From an uncultured Acetatifactor sp. (GTDB taxonomy: Bacteria > Bacillota > Clostridia > Lachnospirales > Lachnospiraceae), in the NCBI GenBank assembly GCA_910579755.1, contig CAJTVB010000026.1, positions 1-16,640 on the forward strand: a stretch of 16,640 nucleotides of DNA, given 5' to 3'. Below the pieces are notes generated by a model. The model had not been told where the DNA came from. It saw only the letters and a program-made list of their open reading frames with translations, and ran no database searches. How positions within the stretch are numbered: the first letter of the stretch is position 1; each line of letters starts with the position of its first letter. Both the position numbers and the translations under genes were made by a program. Below are positions 5,638 to 13,076 of this stretch, piece after piece.

Positions 5638-8600
5638 ATGATATCTAAATTCAGTGTAAAGAAGCCGTATACCGTACTGGTGGGGGTGGTGTTGGCGGTG
5701 ATTCTGGGAGTGGTATCCTTTACCAGAATGACAGCGGATCTGCTGCCGAACATCAGCCTGCCTTACGTGATCGTGATGACTACATATGCCGGGGCAAGCC
5801 CTGAGACAGTGGAGATGGCAGTGACGCAGCCCGTGGAAGCAAGCATGGCTACTGTCAGCAATATAGAGAGTATTCGCTCCGTGTCAAACGAAAATTATTC
5901 TTTGGTGATTTTGGAGTTTTCTCAGACAGCGGATATGAATGCCGTATCTCTGGAGATCCGGGAAAGTCTGGATCAGATCAGCAGCTATTGGGATGATTCT
6001 ATCGGAAATCCCATTATTATGAAAATGAATCCGGATATGCTGCCGATTATGATAGCGGCGGTGGGCATGGACGGTATGGACGAGGGTCAGATCAGTACAT
6101 TTGTGCAGGACTCCATTATGCCCGAACTGGAAAGCATTGAGGGCGTTGCCAGCGTTAATGCCTCAGGACTGCTGGAGGAAAGCGTCAACGTGATTATCCG
6201 GCAGGATAAGGTGGATGCCGTCAATGAGAAAATTTTCGCCGCCATTGATGATAAGATGAAGGAGGCGGAACAGGAGCTGGAGGATGGCCGGAAGGAGCTG
6301 GAGGACGGCGAAAAGGAATTGGAGGACGGCAGAAGAGAGCTGCTGAAGGGGAAGCAGGAGCTGACGAATGGCCGGAAGGAGCTGGAGGATGGCCGGCAGG
6401 AGCTGGAGGATGGCCGGAAGGAGCTGGAGAATAAGCAGAATGATGTAGCCAGCCAGCTTGCCGTTCAGAAAAATGCGCTTTTGTCTGCAAAGACTCAGCT
6501 GGAAAAGACCCGCACGGATCTTGCCACGGCAAAACAGCTGAATGATGCCATCCGGCAGATGGAAGCCATTCTGCCCCAGGCCGGCGTAGTGGAAGATATG
6601 AAGCAGCTGAGAGACGGCCGCTTTCTGGAAAATTATACCCAGTATATTGGTGAATGGACCAGTGCCTTGGCTGAGCTGGCGCCGGTGATCCAGTCGCTGA
6701 CGGTTTCCGGGGGTGATGCTGCTTCCGTATCCATACAACAGGCTCTGCAGATGATTCAGGATCCAAAGGTGAGAGGTGAGCTGGAGAAGCTTCTCGGGGC
6801 AGAGCGGGATATTGAGAGACTTCGTACGGATTTTGTAAATAACTCTGCGCTGCCCTTTCTTTCTTCTACAGATACTCAGGTTGCCCAGATGATCGGCGCA
6901 GCCGTGGCACTGGACAGATGGTGCCCCAGCCTTATGTCGGGAGAGGTGCCTGATGAGCAGTCAATAAAGGAGCTTGTGACCACGGTTTGTACTGCTCTTG
7001 GGGCTGCTCAGGCAGTGTCTGAACAGATGCTGGAGGCTATGGGGCAGTATGAGGATATGAAGACGGCATTGGCAGCGATTACCGGCGGTCTGGGATATGA
7101 AGCATATGAGGCCATGATCAGGGAAATGCTGGCCAAACAAAATATTACGGATATCAACAAGGCTGTGAATGATATCAATAACGGTTTGATTGCCATCGAG
7201 CAGGGCCAGATGACGGCAGCTGTGGAATTTGCCAACGGTAAGGCCACGATCACCCTGGGGGAATACCAGATGGAACTGGCCCAGGCTCAGCTGGATTCTG
7301 CAGAGGAGCAGATTAACGCTGGATTGGATCAGATGAAGGATGCCGGGCAGCAGCTGGAGGATGCAAGGGAAAAGCTGGATGAGGGAGAGAAACAGCTGGC
7401 GGATGCCAAAGAAGAGGCCTATGAGAAGGCTGACATGACGGACGTGCTGACAGTGGACACTGTTAAGAAGCTTTTAACCGCTCAGAATTTTTCCATGCCC
7501 GCAGGTTATGTGACGGAGGACGGTATCGACTTTATGGTGCGGGTGGGAGATAAGCCCTCCAGCGTGGAAGAGCTCCAGGCGATCCCTCTGATGGATCTGC
7601 ACATGGAAGGCGTGCCGGTAATTACGCTGGGCGATGTGGCGGATGTGTTTTACACGGATAATTCTGCAGAGATTTATACAAATGTAGACGGAAGCGCCGG
7701 TGTCATGCTGACCATCCAGAAGCAGACGGGGTATTCTACCGGGGAGGTGTCCGACCTGCTGGGAGCGCGGTTTAAGAGTTTGATGGAGGAGAACCAGGGA
7801 TTGTCTTTGATTCCGTTGATGGATCAGGGAATTTACATTGATCTGGTCATGGATTCTATTATCAACAATATTTTATTTGGCGGCGCGCTGGCCATTATCA
7901 TATTAATACTGTTTTTGAAGAATCTGCGACCTACCATTGTGGTGGCCTTCTCCATTCCCATCAGTCTGGTGACGGCTATTGTGTGCATGTATTTCAGCGG
8001 TGTGACGCTGAATATAATTTCCCTGTCGGGTCTTGCGCTGGGAATCGGCATGCTGGTGGATAATTCTATTGTCGTAATCGAAAATATTTATCGGCTGAGA
8101 AGTGAAGGAAGGTCCGTGAAGGAGGCGGCTATGGAAGGGGCCAGGGAAGTGGCCGGTGCCATAGCGGCATCTACGCTCACCACCGTTTGTGTGTTTCTGC
8201 CGATTGTGTTTACGGAGGGGATCACCAGGCAGCTGTTTGTGGATATGGGACTGACCATTGCCTACTCCCTGATTGCCAGTCTGGTGATTGCGCTGACAGT
8301 AGTGCCGGCCATGTCCTCCAAGATCCTGACAAAGACAAAGGAACAGAAGGAGGGCAGGATATTCGGAGGTCTGATGCGGGGGTACGAGAAGCTTCTGGGA
8401 GTCTCTTTGAAAATAAAGCCGGTTCTGTTGGTTTTGGTGGCTGTGTTGCTGGTAGTGAGCATTCTGCTGGCCTTCCGCAACGGAACGGCGTTTATGTCTG
8501 ACATGGACTCCACGCAGCTTACCGTAAATGTACAGCTGGGTCCCGATGCGGATCTGCAGCAGACAGCCCAGGTGACTGATCAGGTGGTGGAAGCGATTCT

Positions 8601-9966
8601 GTCCATAGACGATGTGCAGAATGTAGGCGCAATGACCAGCACCTCTACTATGTCCATGCTGGGTGGAGGCGGCGGAAGCGACAATGGGGCTACCGTTTAT
8701 GTGGTAACCAGAGAAGACAAAACCATGAATAATGAGGAGATTGCCCGAATCATCAAAGAAAAGACAGCCGGGCTTGAGGCGGAGATTACGGTAGATACCT
8801 CCAGCATGGATATGTCGGCCATGGGGGGAAGCGGAATATCTATCCAAGTGAGAGGCCGTGACATTGATACTCTGCAGCGGATTGCAGGCGAGGTGGCGGT
8901 CATTGTGGAGAGCGTGGAAGGCACTGCGGAAGTGAATGATGGGATGGGTGAGGCGGAAGAAGAGCTTCGCATTATTATCAATCGGGAGGAAGCCGTACAA
9001 TACGGTCTGACAGTTGCGCAGGTATTTACCCAGATTGCTTCCAGACTGGCTGATGCCAGCAGCGCGACCACTCTGGTGGCGGCAGACAAGGATTACAATG
9101 TATATGTTATAAGCGGCAGTGACATTGAGCTGACCAGAGATCTGGTCAGAGAGCTGGAGATTCAGGGTACCGGAGCGGAGGGGGAGACTGTGGAGGTGCC
9201 GCTTGAGGATATCGCATCCTTTGAGTCGGCGCAGGCTCTTACCTCAATCAACCGGGCAGATCAGACAAGGTATATTTCTGTTTCCGCTACCATTGATGAG
9301 GGCTACAATGTGGGTCTGGTAGCCGGTGATGTGAATGATAAGCTGGCAGACTATGAATTGCCGGCAGGCTATCAGCTGGTATTTTCCGGTGAAAATGAGA
9401 TGATCGTGGATGCCATGGAGCAGGTTATGCTGATGCTGGCTTTGGCGGTGGTATTTATGTATCTGATCATGGTGGCGCAGTTCCAGTCGCTTTTACTGCC
9501 ATTTATCATTATGTTTACCATTCCTCTTGCGTTTACCGGAGGGTTCCTGGGGCTGTTTTTCAGCGGCAGTGAGGTCAGCGTTATCGCTATGATCGGTTTT
9601 GTCATGCTGGCCGGTATCATTGTGAATAATGGTATTGTGCTGATCGATTACATTAACCAGTTGAGGGAAGGAGGAATGGAAAAGCACAGGGCAATCATGA
9701 CAGCTGGCCGTACCAGACTGCGCCCGGTTTTGATGACCGCCTTAACCACAATTCTGGCCTTGTCCACTATGGTGTTCAGCAACGATATGGGCTCCGAGAT
9801 GGCAAAGCCCATGGCGGTGGTTACTATAGGAGGTCTTTTATACGGAACATTGCTTACGCTGGTGGTGATTCCTTGTATTTATGACCTGCTCAGCAGAGGG
9901 GAACGGCGGGAGAAGACACGCTTTCTGGAAAAGCTTCGAAGGAAACCGGCCAAGGAGGAAGAGTGA
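5638..9966 (+). CDS. RND-superfamily efflux permease with a ~400-residue coiled-coil insertion
   Basis: Membrane pump of the AcrB/SwrC type, expected to export hydrophobic compounds using an ion gradient. TM1 is at about 10-30. The first extracytoplasmic domain runs to about 750. Helices TM2-TM6 follow, with GIGMLVDNSIVVIEN at 802-816. A second extracytoplasmic domain and TM8-TM12 complete the pump, with RLRPVLMT near the end. AcrB has about 1049 residues and this protein has 1442. The excess is one insertion, about 202-600, between the strand VNVIIRQ (183-189) and the helix LTVDTVKKLLTAQN (604-617), which are adjacent in AcrB. It opens with eight Leu/Gly heptads (213-268) and closes with five Leu/Ala-Gly heptads (about 563-600). 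The second half has no such insertion. ATG 5638 is preferred over ATG 5623 because GGAGG at 5629-5633 serves it. No adaptor gene is nearby. Substrate unknown. Confidence 0.9.
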   Translation: MISKFSVKKPYTVLVGVVLAVILGVVSFTRMTADLLPNISLPYVIVMTTYAGASPETVEMAVTQPVEASMATVSNIESIRSVSNENYSLVILEFSQTADMNAVSLEIRESLDQISSYWDDSIGNPIIMKMNPDMLPIMIAAVGMDGMDEGQISTFVQDSIMPELESIEGVASVNASGLLEESVNVIIRQDKVDAVNEKIFAAIDDKMKEAEQELEDGRKELEDGEKELEDGRRELLKGKQELTNGRKELEDGRQELEDGRKELENKQNDVASQLAVQKNALLSAKTQLEKTRTDLATAKQLNDAIRQMEAILPQAGVVEDMKQLRDGRFLENYTQYIGEWTSALAELAPVIQSLTVSGGDAASVSIQQALQMIQDPKVRGELEKLLGAERDIERLRTDFVNNSALPFLSSTDTQVAQMIGAAVALDRWCPSLMSGEVPDEQSIKELVTTVCTALGAAQAVSEQMLEAMGQYEDMKTALAAITGGLGYEAYEAMIREMLAKQNITDINKAVNDINNGLIAIEQGQMTAAVEFANGKATITLGEYQMELAQAQLDSAEEQINAGLDQMKDAGQQLEDAREKLDEGEKQLADAKEEAYEKADMTDVLTVDTVKKLLTAQNFSMPAGYVTEDGIDFMVRVGDKPSSVEELQAIPLMDLHMEGVPVITLGDVADVFYTDNSAEIYTNVDGSAGVMLTIQKQTGYSTGEVSDLLGARFKSLMEENQGLSLIPLMDQGIYIDLVMDSIINNILFGGALAIIILILFLKNLRPTIVVAFSIPISLVTAIVCMYFSGVTLNIISLSGLALGIGMLVDNSIVVIENIYRLRSEGRSVKEAAMEGAREVAGAIAASTLTTVCVFLPIVFTEGITRQLFVDMGLTIAYSLIASLVIALTVVPAMSSKILTKTKEQKEGRIFGGLMRGYEKLLGVSLKIKPVLLVLVAVLLVVSILLAFRNGTAFMSDMDSTQLTVNVQLGPDADLQQTAQVTDQVVEAILSIDDVQNVGAMTSTSTMSMLGGGGGSDNGATVYVVTREDKTMNNEEIARIIKEKTAGLEAEITVDTSSMDMSAMGGSGISIQVRGRDIDTLQRIAGEVAVIVESVEGTAEVNDGMGEAEEELRIIINREEAVQYGLTVAQVFTQIASRLADASSATTLVAADKDYNVYVISGSDIELTRDLVRELEIQGTGAEGETVEVPLEDIASFESAQALTSINRADQTRYISVSATIDEGYNVGLVAGDVNDKLADYELPAGYQLVFSGENEMIVDAMEQVMLMLALAVVFMYLIMVAQFQSLLLPFIIMFTIPLAFTGGFLGLFFSGSEVSVIAMIGFVMLAGIIVNNGIVLIDYINQLREGGMEKHRAIMTAGRTRLRPVLMTALTTILALSTMVFSNDMGSEMAKPMAVVTIGGLLYGTLLTLVVIPCIYDLLSRGERREKTRFLEKLRRKPAKEEE
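6274..6441 (+). repeat. Eight tandem 21-bp units in the RND permease
   Basis: Eight in-frame 21-bp units, each encoding one heptad of the ELEDGRK type (residues 213-268 of the permease). Several are nearly identical at the DNA level (GAGCTGGAGGATGGCCGGAAG). Leu recurs every seven residues with Gly three residues later. Confidence 0.9.
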
Positions 9967-10601
9967 TGGGAAAAATGGCGGATTTGGAAAATATACACCA
10001 GGTACCGCCCAAGGTGCTTGGAATGTACCAGGCGGTGGCGGAGCTGCTGGAGGAAGGGGTGGATATAAATAATATCCGCGTCTCCACCATCACTGATCGG
10101 GCAGGCATCGGGAAAGGTACGGCTTACGAATATTTCGACACCAAGGAGGAAATTATAGCCTGTGCCGTGGTATATCGCATGCAGTGGACTTTTGAGCATA
10201 TCGGCAGTATTTTGATGGAAAAGAACAGCTTTCAGGAACAGATTGAGCTGTTGCTGAATGAGACGGAAGAGCAGGGGAAAAGGAAATTCTGTTTTTGGCG
10301 GCTTGTCCATATGTTAACTGACAATTCTGATTTCAGTCAGTTGGTCCGTCAGCGGATGGCATCGGAACCTTTTGCGGAGTACTTGCCTGTAAAAGTGTTT
10401 GGGCGAGTATTGCAGAGAGGTGTGGAGAGGGGAGAGCTGCGAAAGGATCTGCCGCTGGAATACATGGTGTATTCGGTACTTTCGCGTCTGCTGTCTTATT
10501 TGATGGCGATTACCACGAAGGATTGTTTTCATGTGGATGCTGCGGCACTGCGTCCGTTGGTTTACCAGGGGATAATGGATGAGCTGTTACAAGTGCGGTA
10601 A
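9966..10601 (+). CDS. TetR/AcrR-family transcriptional regulator
   Basis: Ligand-responsive repressor of 211 residues. The N-terminal DNA-binding domain has its helix-turn-helix at about 37-58 (STITDRAGIGKGTAYEYF followed by DTKEEI), the diagnostic TetR pattern. The rest is the variable ligand-binding and dimerisation domain. ATG 9966 overlaps the permease stop codon as ATGA, and AAGGAGG at 9952-9958 lies 7 bases upstream, so the two are translationally coupled. A GTG three bases earlier is too close to be preferred. Being the last gene of the operon whose promoter carries a palindrome at 5589-5600, it probably represses both the pump and itself until a pump substrate binds. The ligand cannot be predicted. 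Confidence 0.92.
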   Translation: MGKMADLENIHQVPPKVLGMYQAVAELLEEGVDINNIRVSTITDRAGIGKGTAYEYFDTKEEIIACAVVYRMQWTFEHIGSILMEKNSFQEQIELLLNETEEQGKRKFCFWRLVHMLTDNSDFSQLVRQRMASEPFAEYLPVKVFGRVLQRGVERGELRKDLPLEYMVYSVLSRLLSYLMAITTKDCFHVDAAALRPLVYQGIMDELLQVR

Positions 10602-10605
10602 CAGC
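10583..10605 (+). other. Hairpin overlapping the tetR stop codon
   Basis: GCTGTTAC at 10583-10590 is perfectly complementary to GTAACAGC at 10598-10605 across a 7-base loop. The tetR TAA (10599-10601) lies in the right arm. No T run follows, so it is not a standard intrinsic terminator. Confidence 0.6.
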
Positions 10606-10625
10606 CTATCCCTGCCATTCGCAAC

Positions 10626-10714
10626 AGTTCAGCCCTCTCATTCATAAAATCGGCTGCTTTGCATCCAATGCCGCTTATGCGGCTCGGCTTTTATTTCATG
10701 TGCATGGCTGAACT
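10626..10714 (+). repeat. Intergenic inverted repeat with nested hairpin
   Basis: AGTTCAGCC at 10626-10634 is perfectly complementary to GGCTGAACT at 10706-10714. Between them lies a compact hairpin, GCCGC-TTAT-GCGGC at 10670-10683, followed by a short T-rich stretch (TCGGCTTTTATTT) that could act as a weak terminator for the tetR operon. It may be an intergenic repeat element or simply a composite terminator. Confidence 0.5.
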
Positions 10715-10753
10715 ATTACCAGAAAAAAATACAGAAAAAAGTAAATAATTGTG

Positions 10754-10782
10754 TTGACAAAACATTGTCGGGTTGCTATAAT
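10754..10782 (+). promoter_or_regulatory. Consensus promoter of tRNA-Thr
   Basis: Perfect TTGACA at 10754-10759 and perfect TATAAT at 10777-10782, separated by 17 bases. Transcription should start near 10789, some 27 bases before the tRNA. Confidence 0.92.
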
Positions 10783-10815
10783 GAATAACGGTGATTGCAA
10801 GAGCAGTCATCTGAT

Positions 10816-10888
10816 GCTGCTGTGGCTCAGTCGGTAGAGCGTCGCATTGGTAGTGCGGAGGTCACGGGTCCGATTCCCGTCAGCAGCT
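10816..10888 (+). tRNA. tRNA-Thr, anticodon GGT
   Basis: A 73-base cloverleaf. The acceptor stem GCTGCTG pairs with CAGCAGC, the D arm is GCTC/GAGC, and the anticodon stem TCGCA/TGCGG (one T-G) encloses the loop TTGGTAG with anticodon GGT at 10849-10851, reading ACC and ACU Thr codons. The T stem ACGGG/CCCGT follows. The discriminator base is T and CCA is not encoded. The T loop reads TCCGATT, so position 55, almost always T, is C. All stems are otherwise intact. Confidence 0.92.
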
Positions 10889-10891
10889 TTG

Positions 10892-10920
10892 AAAAACCTT
10901 GAGTATTCAAGGTTTTTTTT
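10892..10920 (+). terminator. Intrinsic terminator after tRNA-Thr
   Basis: AAAAACCTTGA (10892-10902) pairs with TCAAGGTTTTT (10907-10917) across a GTAT loop, continuing in a run of T. It begins four bases after the tRNA. Confidence 0.92.
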
Positions 10921-11064
10921 CTTGCAGTCAATTACATTGTAATCCGTTTTTTTTTTTGTCTGCCGTTTAGAAATCTGCAAAAAAATGTCTATTATGGTCT
11001 TGACTACAGAGAAAATTTTTAAGATACATAAAATTTAGGGCTTTCTATTTTGGGAAAAGTGTAT

Positions 11065-11070
11065 TATAAT
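11065..11070 (+). promoter_or_regulatory. Possible -10 element of the rho promoter
   Basis: Perfect TATAAT at 11065-11070, with only a weak -35 (TTTCTA at 11042-11047, spacing 17). A second candidate, TTGACT at 11000-11005 with GATACA 17 bases on, lies upstream. Transcription from 11065 would give a leader of about 115 bases before rho. I see no clear structure in it. Confidence 0.45.
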
Positions 11071-11191
11071 AATAGCGAGTTACATGACATATCAATCATG
11101 GTGTCAAGGAAGCACGTCAAAGCGATATCTTGCTGGGACCCCCATTTTTGAATTATGGACTATTATACTGCTTTTAAATCAGGAGGAATTT

Positions 11192-12958
11192 ATGAGAGAA
11201 AAATACGAATCATTAGCGCTTGTACAATTGAGGGAGCTCGCGAAGGTGCGCGGACTTAAAGGTACGTCGGCGATGAAAAAGGCCGAATTGGTGGAGGCTA
11301 TGCTGGTCGAGGATGAAAGGCAGAAGAAGCCTGAGGAAGCCGAAAGCATCGCGAAGAGCCGGGAGGTACAGCAGAATACGGACAGCGGATCCGGCCAGGG
11401 CGCTTATCGGCGCACCGGAAACGGAAGCAGGCAGTCCCGTTTCCAGCGAGGTGAAAATACGCGGACGGAGAATTCCAACGGTCGGGGAGAAAATGCCCGG
11501 ACGGAAAATCCCAATTCCCGAAGCGAAAATGCGCGGACGGAAAATACTAATACCCGAGGAGAAGCTGTGCGGATGGAAAATGCCCAGGGAGAGAATTCCC
11601 GCACAGAGAATATGCGCAGGGATAATTACAGGCAGGAGAGTCCGGCCAGAAGAGAAAATTACAGGCCGGAGGGATCTGCCAGAGGTGAGGATAATCAGAG
11701 GACAGAGCCTCAGAGAAGTGAATTTCAGAGGCCTGAGGCCGGGGCGGCTGCATCTGCGGAGGGAAATCCTGCACCGCGTCCCAACCGGATCAATGAAGTG
11801 TATGATGAAAAAACATATCCCAGAGAGCTGGACAGCGGAGAGGAGGCCAGCGGTATCCTGGAGGTTATGCCTGACGGATATGGTTTTATCCGCTGTGAAA
11901 ACTATCTGCCCGGGGAAAACGATGTGTATGTGGCACCCAGCCAGATCCGCCGCTTTGGGCTGAAAACCGGAGATATATTAAAGGGCAACAAGCGGATCAA
12001 GACTCAGCAGGAAAAATTCAGCGCTCTTCTTTTTATTCGTTCCATCAACGGCTATACCACGGAGGAATCCGCAAAGCGGACGGCTTTTGAGGATATGACG
12101 CCGATTTTTCCCAATCAGCGCATACGGTTGGAAACTCCGGGCTGTAGTGTGGCCATGCGGGTCATGGATCTGGTGAGCCCGGTGGGAAAAGGGCAGAGAG
12201 GTATGATCGTATCCCCGCCCAAAGCAGGAAAGACCACCTTATTGAAGGAGGTTGCCAAATCCATTCTCCGCACTAATCCGCATATGCATATGCTGGTGTT
12301 ATTGATCGATGAACGTCCCGAGGAGGTAACGGACATCAAGGAAGCTGTGGTGGGAGAGAATGTGGAGGTGATCTATTCCACCTTCGATGAGCTGCCGGAG
12401 CATCACAAAAGGGTTTCCGAGATGGTGATAGAACGCGCCAAAAGGCTGGTAGAGCATAAAAAGGATGTGGTAATTTTGCTGGACAGCATTACCAGGCTTA
12501 CCAGGGCATACAATTTGGTAGTTCCGCCCAGCGGACGCACGTTGTCCGGCGGTCTGGATCCGGCGGCTCTTCATATGCCGAAGCGTTTTTTCGGTGCAGC
12601 CAGAAATATGCGTGAGGGCGGGAGTCTTACGATTCTTGCAACCGCGCTGGTGGATACCGGCAGCAAGCTGGATGATGTAGTGTATGAGGAGTTCAAAGGT
12701 ACCGGTAATATGGAAATGGTTCTGGACCGCAGGCTTTCCGAAAAACGTATTTTCCCGGCCATTGATCTTGCAAAATCGGGTACCAGGAGAGAGGATCTGC
12801 TGCTGAATTCCGAGGAGCTGGATGCCATCAATATTATGCGGAAGGCTTTAAACGGTTTGAAGCCGGATGAAGCCACAGACCGTATTTTGGATATGTTTGC
12901 CCGTACCAGAAACAATAATGAATTTGTCATGATGGTAAAAAAGAACAAATTTATATAA
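11192..12958 (+). CDS. rho: Transcription termination factor Rho with a long repeat-rich N-terminal insertion
   Basis: Hexameric RNA helicase that ends untranslated transcripts. Of 588 residues, the Rho_N helical domain is about 5-45. A hydrophilic low-complexity insertion runs about 50-195, with four 12-residue units of the GENxRTENxNxR type from G87 to about 133. The cold-shock-like RNA-binding domain has GYGFIR at 229-234. The ATPase has Walker A PPKAGKTT (342-349, K347), Walker B VVILLDSITR, and the Q/R-loop region up to the C-terminus. E. coli Rho has 419 residues, and the surplus is essentially this insertion. ATG 11192 is preferred because AGGAGG at 11181-11186 lies 5 bases upstream. 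The frame is open back to 11084 but has no ribosome site there. The gene is transcribed apart from the tRNA and followed by rpmE, a common Clostridia order. Confidence 0.95.
   Translation: MREKYESLALVQLRELAKVRGLKGTSAMKKAELVEAMLVEDERQKKPEEAESIAKSREVQQNTDSGSGQGAYRRTGNGSRQSRFQRGENTRTENSNGRGENARTENPNSRSENARTENTNTRGEAVRMENAQGENSRTENMRRDNYRQESPARRENYRPEGSARGEDNQRTEPQRSEFQRPEAGAAASAEGNPAPRPNRINEVYDEKTYPRELDSGEEASGILEVMPDGYGFIRCENYLPGENDVYVAPSQIRRFGLKTGDILKGNKRIKTQQEKFSALLFIRSINGYTTEESAKRTAFEDMTPIFPNQRIRLETPGCSVAMRVMDLVSPVGKGQRGMIVSPPKAGKTTLLKEVAKSILRTNPHMHMLVLLIDERPEEVTDIKEAVVGENVEVIYSTFDELPEHHKRVSEMVIERAKRLVEHKKDVVILLDSITRLTRAYNLVVPPSGRTLSGGLDPAALHMPKRFFGAARNMREGGSLTILATALVDTGSKLDDVVYEEFKGTGNMEMVLDRRLSEKRIFPAIDLAKSGTRREDLLLNSEELDAINIMRKALNGLKPDEATDRILDMFARTRNNNEFVMMVKKNKFI
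11450..11593 (+). repeat. Degenerate 36-bp coding repeat in rho
   Basis: Four successive 36-bp units starting at 11450, 11486, 11522 and 11558, each encoding 12 residues rich in Asn, Arg, Glu and Thr (GENARTEN core). The fourth is the most diverged. All changes keep the frame. Confidence 0.75.
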
Positions 12959-12966
12959 AATAGGAC

Positions 12967-12995
12967 TTGCAAGAAAAAGAAGCATGTGCTACAAT
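12967..12995 (+). promoter_or_regulatory. Promoter of rpmE
   Basis: TTGCAA at 12967-12972, 17 bases, TACAAT at 12990-12995. It lies just after the rho stop codon, with a predicted start near 13002. No terminator is visible after rho, so rpmE may also receive read-through. Confidence 0.65.
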
Positions 12996-13001
12996 AATAA
13001 A

Positions 13002-13025
13002 GCTGTTTGTGGTTCCATAAGCAGT
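13002..13025 (+). promoter_or_regulatory. 5'-terminal hairpin in the rpmE leader
   Basis: GCTGTTTGTG (13002-13011) pairs along its length with CATAAGCAGT (13016-13025) across a GTTC loop, with three wobble pairs. It sits exactly at the predicted mRNA start. It could stabilise the message or be part of an autoregulatory ribosomal-protein leader bound by L31 (inference). Confidence 0.45.
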
Positions 13026-13076
13026 GCGGATGTGAACATAAAAATATATATGTGATCGTATAGAGAGGTGAAAGCG

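Noticed and set aside
6163..6766. Long - strand frames over the heptad repeats, Pro/Leu rich
   Set aside because: They are simply the complement of the 21-bp coding repeats in the permease.
7903..9000. 365-codon open frame on the - strand inside the RND gene
   Set aside because: It lies entirely antisense to a clearly conserved pump sequence and its translation has no domain-like features. It is a by-product of codon bias.
11084..11191. Upstream in-frame extension of Rho and a 17-codon ORF near 11098
   Set aside because: Neither has a ribosome-binding site. AGGAGG at 11181 clearly serves ATG 11192.
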